DNA of 64,000 nt from Labilithrix luteola. Lineage in GTDB: Bacteria > Myxococcota_A > Polyangia > Polyangiales > Polyangiaceae. A model generated the notes under the pieces. That model worked only from the letters and a program-made list of their open reading frames with translations. It was not told where the DNA came from and made no database searches. Both the position numbers and the translations under genes were made by a program. The DNA is taken from contig NZ_CP012333.1 in assembly GCF_001263205.1 (NCBI RefSeq), positions 7,214,001-7,278,000 on the forward strand. The letters are read 5' to 3'. This document shows positions 33,706-42,542 of this stretch, piece by piece (the first letter of the stretch is position 1; each line of letters begins with the position of its first letter).

Positions 33706-34101
33706 ATGCCGAGCACGATCGCCGCGTACAACAACGCCCAGGCGGCCAACGAGAAGAAAACGTGTGCTGCCCTTGCGCGGCACATCGACAAGGGACTTCC
33801 GAAGGCGGAAAAGAAGATCTGGCACGGACACCCCGTGTGGTTCGACGACGGAAACCCGATCGTCGGCTATGCGGTTCGTAAGGCGGGCGTGCAGCTTCTG
33901 TTCTGGAGCGGGCGTTCGTTCGACGAGCCCGATCTTCTCCCCGAGGGAACGTTCAAGGCGGCCCACGTGCACTACACGAGCGTGGACGAGATCAAGGTGA
34001 CGAAGCTTGCGCGGTGGTTGCGCAAGGCGAAGAAGATTCAGTGGGACTACAAGAACGTCGTCAAGCGACGCGGCGTCCTCGAGAAGCTCGGCGAGTGGTA
34101 A
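33706..34101 (+). CDS. DUF1801 (YdhG-like) protein
   Basis: 131 aa. The chain matches the DUF1801 pattern: LARHIDKGLPKAEKKIWHGHPVWFDDGNPIVGYAVRKAGVQLLFWSG, then FKAAHVHYTSVDEIK and a basic C-terminal helix (KLARWLRKAKKIQWDYKN). Family members are small cytoplasmic proteins of unclear biochemical role, sometimes compared with frataxin-like folds. ATG 33706 was chosen since homologues begin close to this position. Confidence 0.75.
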   Translation: MPSTIAAYNNAQAANEKKTCAALARHIDKGLPKAEKKIWHGHPVWFDDGNPIVGYAVRKAGVQLLFWSGRSFDEPDLLPEGTFKAAHVHYTSVDEIKVTKLARWLRKAKKIQWDYKNVVKRRGVLEKLGEW

Positions 34102-34185
34102 AGCGTTACGCGGCCGGGATTCGCAGCTCGAGGAGGTGCCGTTGCTTCGAATGTCGACGCACTGATAGCGTGTGGGAACGTTTAC

Positions 34186-34620
34186 ATGCATGCCATCCGG
34201 TCTTCGTGCTTGATTCCGGGGTTGCTTGCCGTGCTGGTGGCGCTGAGCGCCTGTAGCACTGACAGTGACACCCCGCAGGGGAGCGCAGACTCCGGGCCTG
34301 TCATTGGGCCGACCGTCGGCGCGATCAGGAAGCATGCCTGCAACCCTGACCCCACCTTCCGTTGCAGCGATGCCACCCAGTGGGCCTCGCAAGAAACGGT
34401 CTACTTCGGCAACGAGAACTTTCCCATCGATGCCGATGGCTGCATGCGAAAGGCGTGTCGAACGGGCGAAGACTGCGCCGCGGGCGAGCTTTGCTACCAG
34501 CCCCCTTGTTACCCGCCCAGCGTCGAGTGCATGGAGCGCACCAGGGACGATGGCCAGGTCGCCTGCACGTGTGGCGGCGATCCGGCGTGCGGCGGCAGTT
34601 ACTGCAAGAAGGGCTCGTAG
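34186..34620 (+). CDS. Small Cys-rich lipoprotein
   Basis: 144 aa. Lipoprotein signal (MHAIRSSCLIPGLLAVLVALSAC), short acidic linker, then 12 or more cysteines in a compact domain (HACNPDPTFRCSDATQW, CMRKACRTGEDCAAGELCYQPPCYPP, CTCGGDPACGGSYC). The CRTGEDCAAGELCY element resembles the secreted Cys-rich repeats used as stalks in myxobacteria. No operon partner. Function unknown. Confidence 0.65.
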   Translation: MHAIRSSCLIPGLLAVLVALSACSTDSDTPQGSADSGPVIGPTVGAIRKHACNPDPTFRCSDATQWASQETVYFGNENFPIDADGCMRKACRTGEDCAAGELCYQPPCYPPSVECMERTRDDGQVACTCGGDPACGGSYCKKGS

Positions 34621-34663
34621 CCGAGGCGCAAAGACCCGACGGTGAAGCCCTCGGTCGATCGCA

Positions 34664-35170
34664 TCATGCGCTGCGACGCGGGGCGATGGACGGCTCCTCC
34701 ATCAGATGCACGCCCGATTCGCCGACGCCGAAGGCGATGCCGTTCGCCTGCGGGCCGTCGAGCCATTCGGCAACACGTTCGCCGTAGGTGCGCGCGTTCA
34801 TGATCGTGCCGTAGCGCTCGGTGACGTGCGCTTCGACCGAGATCCCGCGGCGGCGGGCATATTCGCTGGCGACCGCGAGTCCGAGGCGCGTATCGGCCAT
34901 GAGCTGCATGGGGAGGAGAGCTTGAAAGCGAATCGACAATCCGCGCTCCTTGGCGATCGCGTTCGCATCCCGCGCCATCAGCCAGATCATTCGCTTCGCG
35001 CCCGCATACGAGCCCGAGAGCGGCGCTCCGACGATCGCTGCCCCGCTCGACATCGCGATGACGCGGCTCCCAGGCGCCATCGGCACCGCCAACGCGGCTT
35101 GCAACCCGTGAAGCGTCGCCTTCACGTCGGTGCTCCAGACGCGATCGAAGGTCTCCCAGGTTTGTTCGTC
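34664..35170 (-). pseudogene. SDR-family gene lacking its 5' end
   Basis: The C-terminal two thirds of a short-chain dehydrogenase remain: LDEQTWETFDRVWSTDVKATLHG, RVIAMSSGAAIVGAPLSGSYAGAKRMIW (catalytic Ser and YxxxK-type segment) and a tail ending EEPSIAPRRSA. The N-terminal Rossmann TGxxxGxG part and the NAG segment, about 100 residues, are absent. Homology stops at about 35170, where the sigma-like gene 35173-36099 begins in the opposite direction, also lacking its start. GTG 35125 is the first usable codon. Probably non-functional. Confidence 0.7.
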
Positions 35171-35172
35171 GA

Positions 35173-36099
35173 GTGATGGGCTCGATCGCAGACGCGGAGG
35201 ATGTGCTCCAGGAGACCTGGGTGCGTGCCTGGCAGGCGTTCGATCGCTTCGACGAACATCGGGCCTCGCTTCGCACGTGGCTCCATCGGATCGCGACCAA
35301 TGCGTGTCTCAACGCCCTCGAAGGACGGCGTCATCGGCCGCTCCCCTCGGGCCTCGGCTTGCCACCCACGACCGGTGACGCCCCGCTCGCTCGCGGAGTC
35401 GACGACATTCCGTGGCTCGAGCCGATTCCCGATGCGCTCTTCGGCACGAGCTCGACCGATCCCGCACAAGCACTCCTTGCGCGTGGCCATCTGAGGCTCG
35501 CGGTGGTCGCCGCCACGCAGCTCCTGCCGCCGCGCCAGCGTGCCATTCTGCTGCTTCGCGAGGTCCTCGACGTTCCGGCCACCGACGTTGCCGAAGCCCT
35601 CGAGACGACCGTAGCTGCCGTGAATAGCGGGCTTCAGCGAGCGCGCGCGCAGCTGAATGACGCGCAGATCGGGCCGGACGACGTCCTCGAACCCACAGCT
35701 CCCGAACGGCGGGCGCTCGTCGAAAAGTATGTCGCCGCCTTCGAGCGCGCCGACATCGCCGCTCTGCGAGAGCTGCTGACGGAAGAAGCCTTGCTCGAAA
35801 TGCCGCCCTTCGCGATCTGGCTTCGCGGCCGCGCCGACTACGCGCGTTTCGTGGAGCGCGTCTTCGAGATGCGCGGTCACGACTGGCGTGTCGCGGTCAC
35901 CGCGGCCAATGGCCAGTTCGCGTTCGCAGCGTACGTCGCGAGCGGGAACGGAACCCACACGCTCCACACGCTGCAAGTGCTCGACGTCACCCCGCGCGGC
36001 ATCTCTCGCAACGTGGTCTTCCAAGATCCACGCCTCATGCAGCGATTCGGCCTCTCGCCGACCTTCAACGGGGAGGGGGGGCTCAAGTCCGGTGGATGA
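35173..36099 (+). pseudogene. SigJ/SigG-like sigma factor with SnoaL-like C-terminus, 5'-truncated
   Basis: 308 codons from GTG 35173. The frame opens inside sigma region 2 at (V)MGSIADAEDVLQETWVRAW, whereas family members normally have about 35-40 more residues ahead (a HCYRMLGS-type start). Then come ASLRTWLHRIATNACLNAL, region 4 (LPPRQRAILLLREVLDVPATDVAEALETTVAAVNSGLQRAR) and a SnoaL-like domain from about residue 175 (LVEKYVAAFERADIAALRELLTEEALLEMPP). The missing 5' end coincides with the junction to the truncated SDR gene. It could still be translated but would lack part of the core-binding region. Confidence 0.75.
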
Positions 36100-36121
36100 C
36101 GTCGATTCGTCCTAGGTACGG

Positions 36122-38785
36122 CTAGGGGAGGATCTCGACGTAACCCTCCGTTCCGTGCACGCGGATGCGCTGCCCATCCTTGATGAGTTGGGTGGCGCGC
36201 TCCACCGCCACGACGGCGGGTAAGCCGTACTCACGGGCGATCACCGCGCCGTGGGTCATCGGACCGCCGACTTCGGTCACCAGGCCCTTGATGGCGACGA
36301 AGAGGGGCGTCCAGCTCGGGTCCGTGTAGGCGGTGACGAGGATGTCGCCCGGTTCGAGATTGGCCTCTGCCATGTCCAGGATGACGCGGGCGCGGCCCTC
36401 GACGATTCCCGCGGAGACCGGCTGGCCGATCAGGGCGCCGGCAGGGACGTCCTCGCGTCGGTACGAGCCGGCGACGATCTCGCCGTCCGACGTGACCACC
36501 AGCGGCGACGTGAGCGCTCGATAGCACCTGAACGCGTCTTTGCGCTGGCCGATGAGCGTCTCGTCCAATCCGCGGGTGCGCGCAAGCTCGTGAAGCTCCT
36601 GGAACGTGAGATAGAAGATATCTTCTTTTTCACGGAGCACCCCGCGTTGCACGTGGCGCTCGGCTTCTTCCAACAAGGCTCGTTTGTAGACGTCGTAGCG
36701 ACGGATGATTCCGTACTTGGGATACTCGCGATATCCGGCGAAGGTCCGAACCCGGTCGATCATCCGCTTCGTCTCTTCGGCCTTCCGCTCTCCGTCCGGC
36801 AGGGCGCGCAAGCGCTCCAGGAGCTCCTGTTCCCTTTTCTCGGCCTCCTGTCGCCCTTGTTCGAAACGACGCTTGCCGGCGCCTGGTTCGAAATTCTTGA
36901 TGTTGCCGAGGATGATGGGCACGAGCGTGGTGGGGCGTTCGCGAAAGCGCGGCCGCGTGATGTCGATCTCGCCGGCGCAGCGCATTCCGTACTTCTCGAG
37001 ATAGGCCTGAATGGCATCTCGCGCTTCGCGTCCCCCGGGGAGATTGGGCAGCTCGCCCAGAAAGCCGTCGCCCTCGACGTGCTGCAGAAAAGCCACCACC
37101 TCCGCATGCGGACGGATGGCGTCCGCGACGTCCAGGAGTGCCAGCCCCATCTCCGACGTGACATTGTCGGGGACGGACTGCGTGAGCGTGTCGGCCGCGT
37201 TCTTCTCGCCCAACCAAGCTTGCAGCCGATCGTTGAGCCACCAGGTGGCCTCCATTCCCGCCATGATCGCCTGATGGCTTTGCCGATCGAACAAGAGGCG
37301 CTTCAGCTCCTTGATGTCCGAAAGGAGGAAGTCGAAGAGCGCGGGCCCGGACTTCGCGTGGATGTCGTTCTTCAAGGCAGCAACGGAGGCTTCGTTGTGC
37401 GCGATCAGCTCGGCGACGATGGCCGGATCCGTTTCGATCGGGGCTTTTGCGGCGGCCGCCGGCGCCGTGGCGGGAGCTTCGTCCGGGATGACGCCGATGA
37501 AGTCGTCGCGTTCGAGGATGCTCTGCAGCGCATCGCTCATGAGCGGATGGGTCTTTCCGATGAGCTCGAGGAGGCCTGCGCGCTTCGCCGGCGAAGCCAG
37601 GGCGCGGGTGACGTCGACGAAGAGCCTCCCGCCGGCCTCGTGCATGATCGGCATGGCCGTCAGCTGGAACAGCGAGAGCCCCAGCGGCTTCATGGGATCG
37701 GTCATCATCTGCTGATGTCCGACGGAGATGTAGACGTGGTTCTCTTTGTCGGCGGCTACGGGGATGGGGAACAGCGTGGTGATCGGCCGGCTCTGGACGA
37801 TCTGGAAGTCATCGTCGACCAGGCACCATTCGATGTCTTGGGGGCAGCCGAAGTACGCTTCGACCTTCCGACCGAGCTCCGCGAGCCGCACGACCTGCGC
37901 GTCCGTCAGCGCAGCTAGCGTCTGCCGCTCCGGCTCGATCGCCTGCTGGTGCGTGCCGCCTGACGGCGAAGCGAGGATGGCAAGGTGCTTGGTGGCGATC
38001 GTCTTGGCGATGATCTCGCCGTTCCGTACCTTGTACACGTCCGCGTTCACCAGGCCGGAGACCAGCGCCTCGCCGAGGCCGAAGCTGGCCTCGATCGACG
38101 TGACCTTCCGGTTCGAGGTGACGGGATCGGCCGTGAACAGGATGCCGGCCGACTGCGCGAAGACCATCCGCTGCACGACCACGGCCATACGCACCTTGCG
38201 GTGATCGAAGCCGCTGCGCAGGCGGTAGGTCACGGCGCGCTCGGTGAAGAGCGAGGCCCAACATCGGCTCACGTGCTGGAGGATCGCCTCCGGGCCCACG
38301 ACGTTCAGGTACGTGTCCTGCTGACCCGCGAAGGAGGCTGTCGGCAAGTCCTCCGCCGTCGCGCTGGATCGGACGGCGTAGGCGGCCTGCGCGCCGAGCT
38401 TGGCGAGCGGGCAGGTGATCGCCGTCGCCAGATCGTCGGGAATGGTGACTCCTTCGAGCGTCCGGCGGATATCCTCGCTGAGCGCGCGAATCGCCTCTCT
38501 GTCATCCGGCGCGAGGCGCGATAACCGCTCGAGTCGTTCGTCGATCGACGGCGCTTCCGCCATGAGCCGCTGAAAGGCGTCCGTCGTCACGCAAAAGCCA
38601 GCCGGCACGCGAATGCCGTCGATCCTCGAAAGCTCTCCCAAGTGCGAGCCCTTGCCGCCGACGAGCGGTATTTGCGTCTGATCGACCTCCTCGAACCTCA
38701 CCACGTAGCGGTCCGTCCGCTCTCTTCCGGCGACCACAACTGCAGGCTTCGTCATGGCCACGTCGCGTTCGGATTCGTCGTGCAT
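36122..38785 (-). CDS. rph: Rifamycin-inactivating phosphotransferase (ATP-dependent)
   Basis: 887 aa from ATG 38785 (AGGAG upstream). N-terminal ATP-grasp domain (about 25-340): IPLVGGKGSHLGELSRI, YAVRSSATAEDLPTASFAGQQDTYLN, DPVTSNRKVTSIEASFGLGEALVSG, CPQDIEWCLVDDDFQIVQSRPITTL. A central rifamycin-binding-like domain (about 350-780) follows, then a C-terminal swivelling His domain with GGPMTHGAVIAREYGLPAVV (His about 845), the PEP-synthase-type phosphocarrier. Length and order match rifampin phosphotransferases, which transfer the beta-phosphate of ATP to the drug's ansa-chain hydroxyl. A PEP synthase-like role is the alternative; the upstream palindrome favours rifamycin resistance. Confidence 0.8.
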   Translation of the reverse strand: MHDESERDVAMTKPAVVVAGRERTDRYVVRFEEVDQTQIPLVGGKGSHLGELSRIDGIRVPAGFCVTTDAFQRLMAEAPSIDERLERLSRLAPDDREAIRALSEDIRRTLEGVTIPDDLATAITCPLAKLGAQAAYAVRSSATAEDLPTASFAGQQDTYLNVVGPEAILQHVSRCWASLFTERAVTYRLRSGFDHRKVRMAVVVQRMVFAQSAGILFTADPVTSNRKVTSIEASFGLGEALVSGLVNADVYKVRNGEIIAKTIATKHLAILASPSGGTHQQAIEPERQTLAALTDAQVVRLAELGRKVEAYFGCPQDIEWCLVDDDFQIVQSRPITTLFPIPVAADKENHVYISVGHQQMMTDPMKPLGLSLFQLTAMPIMHEAGGRLFVDVTRALASPAKRAGLLELIGKTHPLMSDALQSILERDDFIGVIPDEAPATAPAAAAKAPIETDPAIVAELIAHNEASVAALKNDIHAKSGPALFDFLLSDIKELKRLLFDRQSHQAIMAGMEATWWLNDRLQAWLGEKNAADTLTQSVPDNVTSEMGLALLDVADAIRPHAEVVAFLQHVEGDGFLGELPNLPGGREARDAIQAYLEKYGMRCAGEIDITRPRFRERPTTLVPIILGNIKNFEPGAGKRRFEQGRQEAEKREQELLERLRALPDGERKAEETKRMIDRVRTFAGYREYPKYGIIRRYDVYKRALLEEAERHVQRGVLREKEDIFYLTFQELHELARTRGLDETLIGQRKDAFRCYRALTSPLVVTSDGEIVAGSYRREDVPAGALIGQPVSAGIVEGRARVILDMAEANLEPGDILVTAYTDPSWTPLFVAIKGLVTEVGGPMTHGAVIAREYGLPAVVAVERATQLIKDGQRIRVHGTEGYVEILP

Positions 38786-39298
38786 TTCGATCCTCGCTCC
38801 TGTCGCTTCTCGCGGACGGGCGGGGACTGTGCGGCATGACCCGGGGCTTGCCGCAAGCCCCCGGTTCTGGCATAAATTGGAAGTGGAGAGAGGCGGGGGT
38901 TGCTCTGTTTCTCTCGTTTCGTGCGATCACGCCTCGTGAGTGGTGGGCGCGAGCGAAATTTCGACGAGCGCTCGGTCGATGGCGAGCGTGCAGGTCCTCT
39001 CGCGCAGCGGTCGACATTCCCTGCCGCGTTCAAGCCGCGTTCAAGCCCGACCCATCCGTCGGGCTCATGGCGTAGCTTGGCGAGAGGGGCGCGAGACGTG
39101 CGAGGAGCGCGGTCGCCGCGAAGCGTCAAAGCCCGCGTCGTCCACTCCGAGGCACGGCTCGGAGCGAATTTTCGACGGTTCGACCCCTGACGGAGAAGGT
39201 GGCACTCCGTGCGAAAACGCGGCCTAATTTCGCACCGTTGAAGCAGTGCGTCGGTTTGGGCCTCGAGAGGCGACGAAGCGTCGTGATACCAATCTGGA
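38786..39298. other. 513-bp intergenic region with short repeats
   Basis: Besides the RAE, no gene is convincing here. There is a tandem GCCGCGTTCAA doublet at about 39029-39050. A near-identical 16-mer GAGCGAA(A/T)TTTCGACG occurs at about 38951 and 39162. An 8-bp inverted repeat GTGCGAAA/TTTCGCAC lies at 39209-39235. The repeats are short and could be regulatory. Confidence 0.4.
38843..38861 (-). promoter_or_regulatory. 19-bp palindrome matching the rifamycin-associated element (RAE)
   Basis: On the minus strand the sequence reads GGGGCTTGCGGCAAGCCCC, 9-bp arms around one base, 57 bp before the phosphotransferase ATG. From memory this is the inverted repeat described as RAE upstream of rifamycin-inactivating genes in actinomycetes. 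The gene it precedes is of that class, so the assignment rests on both sequence and context. Confidence 0.7.
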
Positions 39299-39760
39299 AT
39301 GTCCTCGTCACACTCGATGCTTCTCGTCGCCGTTGCGGCGTCGTTCGTCGTCGCGTGCAAGCACGAACCCAAGCCACTGACCGACGCTGAGGCTTGCGAC
39401 ATGATTGGGGCGCTTCCTCGAACGAAGTGGAAGCCGGCAGACATCGACAGTTGCTACGTCACCTACAGCACGCTCGGTCACAACGTCCGCCTATGCACCG
39501 ACAAGTGCATCCGTAGCTCCGCGAATGCCGACGACTTCGAGGACTGCCGCGACGATTGCTCCGGCGAAGTCATCCCGTCGTTCGTCATCTGCCAGAAGAT
39601 GAGCAACAACGACAAGCGCATCGACGCCTGTCGAGACAAGCACAACGCGCTCCTTCCCGACGCGAAGGAGCGCTACACCTGCTGGAGCCGATGTGGCCGT
39701 CGCGCCAACACCGGGATCGAAGCGGAGGCCTGCGACAAGACCTGCAACGTGCCCGACTGA
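39299..39760 (+). CDS. Small Cys-rich lipoprotein
   Basis: 153 aa. Signal MSSSHSMLLVAVAASFVVAC with lipobox VVAC. The mature part has regularly spaced Cys pairs about four residues apart (CTDKCIRSSANADDFEDCRDDC, CWSRCGRRANTGIEAEACDKTC), suggesting a helical hairpin held by disulfides. No named family recognised. It converges with the DUF2254 gene. Confidence 0.6.
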   Translation: MSSSHSMLLVAVAASFVVACKHEPKPLTDAEACDMIGALPRTKWKPADIDSCYVTYSTLGHNVRLCTDKCIRSSANADDFEDCRDDCSGEVIPSFVICQKMSNNDKRIDACRDKHNALLPDAKERYTCWSRCGRRANTGIEAEACDKTCNVPD

Positions 39761-39771
39761 GCCCGTAACCG

Positions 39772-41049
39772 TCATTGCAGCGTGTGGCCGAGCCCCTGGC
39801 GATCGCCTCGCGTCGCCAGGATGAGCGAAGGCCCTTGCAGCGTCTGCGCGACGACCGCGCCGTGCTCTTGGACCAGCCGCTCCACCGCTGCACGGCGCGA
39901 CGCGGGCAAGTGGTCACGCAGAAACGCGAAGAGGGCGGCGAGTCTGCGCTCGGTCTGCAGCGACGCCGCTCCGTAATATTGAATCTCCGTGAGCGCGAGC
40001 TCGAGGTACTCTTCCCATGTGGTGGCGTCGTAGACGAGGCGTAATTCTCCGCCGGCGTCCCGCACGCGCCCCACGTCGAGGTCGAGGTTGCCGAGCTTCA
40101 TCAGCAGCGCTTCGATCTGGTCCAGCGCTTGAACGGCTGTCGTCGGGTCGTTCGTGCTGGTCGACAGCGCTCGGAGCGCCACGTCGACCAAGAGCCTCAG
40201 CGCGTACTTGGGGTCGGCTCGGAGTTCTCTCTCCGGTCCTAGCTCGATCAAGGCGCGGAGACGCCGAGGTGGGATCGAGGCACCGTGCACCATCGCCAAC
40301 GTGGCTCCGGCGGTGACGGAGTCCCCTTGGGCGAACGGGATGCGGATGAGCGCTCCGCGCGAACGAGCGAGCGCGACCAGGCGAGCCACGTCGATGCGCA
40401 CGATGTAGACCGGCGCACCTTCATGGACGAGGACCTGAGGGGGAGCGTGCCCTTCCTTGGGCAACTCGTCCTTCCCGGCATCACCGCCCTTCGAGGGCCC
40501 GCTGGCATACACCCAATCGATGGCCTCGGCGCCATGCTTTCCGAGCATCCGCAGCACGAAGGTATGGTCGTGCTCGGCGAACACTTTGGCCAGGCGTGTG
40601 AGCATCCAGAGGCTCGCCAGGAGCCAGACGAAGGCGATGTAGATGGTGAGCGCGCAGGAGCGACTGCCCTGGACGAGCCCGATCGCACGGAGCGCCATCA
40701 GGGAATAGACGAAGGTGCCGGTGAACACGCCCGTGGCATTCGCGATGCGCGGGTCCTTGACCCACGAGCTGACGATCCTCGGCGAGTAGCCCGTCGCTCC
40801 GAGCTCGAGCATCACGAACAGGAGTGAAAGGACGACGCCGGTAAAGGTCATCATACCGGTGGCGACCGACGTCAGGAACGCGATGAGCTGGTCCCTGCCC
40901 ATGTCGGTTCCCATCGACGGCAACCAACGGTCACGGATGTGCGGGATGCCGTATCCGAGCACCAGCGAGGCAAGGATCAGCGCGACGCTCCGAGACGTCC
41001 CCACGAAGTAGTGCCGCCTCCTGCTGAGCCTGGCGAATGGGGTACGCAT
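39772..41049 (-). CDS. DUF2254 family membrane protein
   Basis: 425 aa. ATG 41049 was chosen; upstream in-frame sequence is Arg/Pro-rich. Four TM helices in the first half: VALILASLVLGYGIP, LIAFLTSVATGMMTFTGVVLSLLFVMLEL, ATGVFTGTFVYSLMALRAI and LTIYIAFVWLLASLWMLTRL. A soluble C-terminal domain follows with GAPVYIVRIDVARLVALA, IRIPFAQGDSVTAG, DVALRALSTSTNDPTTAVQALDQIEALL and ALTEIQYYGAASLQTERRL, typical of DUF2254. Biochemical role not established. It diverges from a ClC channel gene. Confidence 0.8.
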   Translation of the reverse strand: MRTPFARLSRRRHYFVGTSRSVALILASLVLGYGIPHIRDRWLPSMGTDMGRDQLIAFLTSVATGMMTFTGVVLSLLFVMLELGATGYSPRIVSSWVKDPRIANATGVFTGTFVYSLMALRAIGLVQGSRSCALTIYIAFVWLLASLWMLTRLAKVFAEHDHTFVLRMLGKHGAEAIDWVYASGPSKGGDAGKDELPKEGHAPPQVLVHEGAPVYIVRIDVARLVALARSRGALIRIPFAQGDSVTAGATLAMVHGASIPPRRLRALIELGPERELRADPKYALRLLVDVALRALSTSTNDPTTAVQALDQIEALLMKLGNLDLDVGRVRDAGGELRLVYDATTWEEYLELALTEIQYYGAASLQTERRLAALFAFLRDHLPASRRAAVERLVQEHGAVVAQTLQGPSLILATRGDRQGLGHTLQ

Positions 41050-41143
41050 GCTTCGTGCGACGCAGGAGCCGCGCCGACGCGCGCTCGCGCTCCTCATTCC
41101 TGGGCTTTGCAGGCGCGGCACACCGGTTGAATCGGGGCGGACG

Positions 41144-42514
41144 GTGGAAGTTCCCCTGACGAAGCGCTCGAGGCTCCAGCAGCTCTTGTCGACCATCGCC
41201 ACGTCGGGCCTGAGCGGCCTGGTGGGCGCGCTCGTCGGAGCGGGCCTCGTCATCGGCTTCACGCAGCTCCTGAAGATGAGCCTCGCGGTCGTGTCCAGTC
41301 AGGCCACGTGGGTCATCATCGTCGTGCCCCTGGTGGGGTTGTGTCTCTCGGTGCTCGTGCTCTACGGGTTCGGGCTCAGCGAGAACGCAAAGCCAGAGGG
41401 GAAGGGCGAGGAGAAACGCGCGCCGTGGGCGAGCAAGTGGAGAACGTTCGTGCCCGGCGTCGCTCGCTCGGACCTCACGGGCGAGATGGTCGCCTTCGCC
41501 GGCGAAGAGGATCGCTTTCCGTGGCGTCTGGCTCCCATTCGCGCCGTGGCCATCGCCGCCACCGTGGGGCTCGGCGGGCCGCTCGGAACGGAGGCACCTG
41601 CGGCCTATCTCGGCGTTGCTGTCGGATCGGCGATGGGAGACTTCTCTCGCGGGTGGCGCCGGTGGTTTCTCCGGCCCGCGGCCGTGGGGGGTGGAGCGGC
41701 AGGCGTGTCGGCGCTCATGGGAATTCCCCTCGTGGGCACGGCGTACGTTCTCGAGCTCGGTCGACGTCACGACGCTCCGCTCGATGCAGAGCGCGTGACC
41801 GCCGCGCTCGTGGGCGGGGTCGTGGGGTGGCTCATGAACATCGCCCTCCACGTGAACCTGATCCGGCTGGTCGTTCCCAAAGAGCCGCCTCACTCGTTTG
41901 CTCAAGCGGTGATGACGGCGGTCTTGATCGGAGCCCTCTCGGGATCGATCACCTCGATCACGGGAGCGGCGATTTATCGAGCGAAAGGCTGGAATGCACA
42001 CCCCGTCTTGCGCCTGGCCATCGGAGGCTTGGTCCTGTGTGCCGTCACGGTGACCATCGCGCGCGTCGCAAGTCCTCAAGCTGCCATTGGCCCGGGCGGC
42101 GGGTCGATCCTGTGGGTCGAGAACACGCCTACGACGGCGCTGACCGTGCTTGGCGTGACCGTGCTCCGCGCGATGGCCACGACCGCAGGCGCTGCTGCAG
42201 GCGGGTGCGGTGGCCTCTTCGTGCCGTTCTTGGCCGTCGGCGATCTCGGCGGAAGAGTGTTCGCGCACGGCTTCGGCGTGCCCGACGATCTGGCCGGTTC
42301 GGCCGGCGCCGCCTCTGGCATCGCCGGAGGCTATCGACTGCCCGTCACCGCCGTTACGGTGGTGCTCGGCCAGGGCGGCCCCCACGTTGCGATGCTGTGC
42401 TGTCTGGCAACGGTCCTTGTTGCCACCTTCGCCGGTGCGGGCGTAGGAGCCCTGCTCGATCGATTCGAAGCCTTGGGCCGCTCGTACATCGCGCGAAGAG
42501 CCCACCAGTATTGA
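41144..42514 (+). CDS. ClC-family chloride channel/transporter
   Basis: 456 aa from GTG 41144; ATG 41048 would overlap the divergent gene and adds a basic non-conserved tail. About ten TM helices. Selectivity motifs are recognisable: GLGGPLGTEAPAAYLGVAVGSA (gating Glu in GTEAP), GAAAGVSALMGIPLVGTAYVLE-like helix, GGGCGGLFVPFLAVGDLGGRVFA and GGYRLPVTAVTVVLGQ. ClC proteins move chloride or fluoride, often against protons. No regulatory CBS domain is present. It shares a 94-bp divergent region with the DUF2254 gene. Confidence 0.85.
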   Translation: MEVPLTKRSRLQQLLSTIATSGLSGLVGALVGAGLVIGFTQLLKMSLAVVSSQATWVIIVVPLVGLCLSVLVLYGFGLSENAKPEGKGEEKRAPWASKWRTFVPGVARSDLTGEMVAFAGEEDRFPWRLAPIRAVAIAATVGLGGPLGTEAPAAYLGVAVGSAMGDFSRGWRRWFLRPAAVGGGAAGVSALMGIPLVGTAYVLELGRRHDAPLDAERVTAALVGGVVGWLMNIALHVNLIRLVVPKEPPHSFAQAVMTAVLIGALSGSITSITGAAIYRAKGWNAHPVLRLAIGGLVLCAVTVTIARVASPQAAIGPGGGSILWVENTPTTALTVLGVTVLRAMATTAGAAAGGCGGLFVPFLAVGDLGGRVFAHGFGVPDDLAGSAGAASGIAGGYRLPVTAVTVVLGQGGPHVAMLCCLATVLVATFAGAGVGALLDRFEALGRSYIARRAHQY

Positions 42515-42542
42515 TGACCGGTTTCGTTTGCTCGCGGTCCGC

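Noticed and set aside
34664..36099. Insertion sequence as cause of the truncated pair
   Set aside because: No transposase, terminal inverted repeats or target duplication seen; a simple deletion fits better.
36251..37918. Plus-strand open frame of 555 codons opposite the rifamycin phosphotransferase gene
   Set aside because: Antisense shadow of a conserved enzyme.
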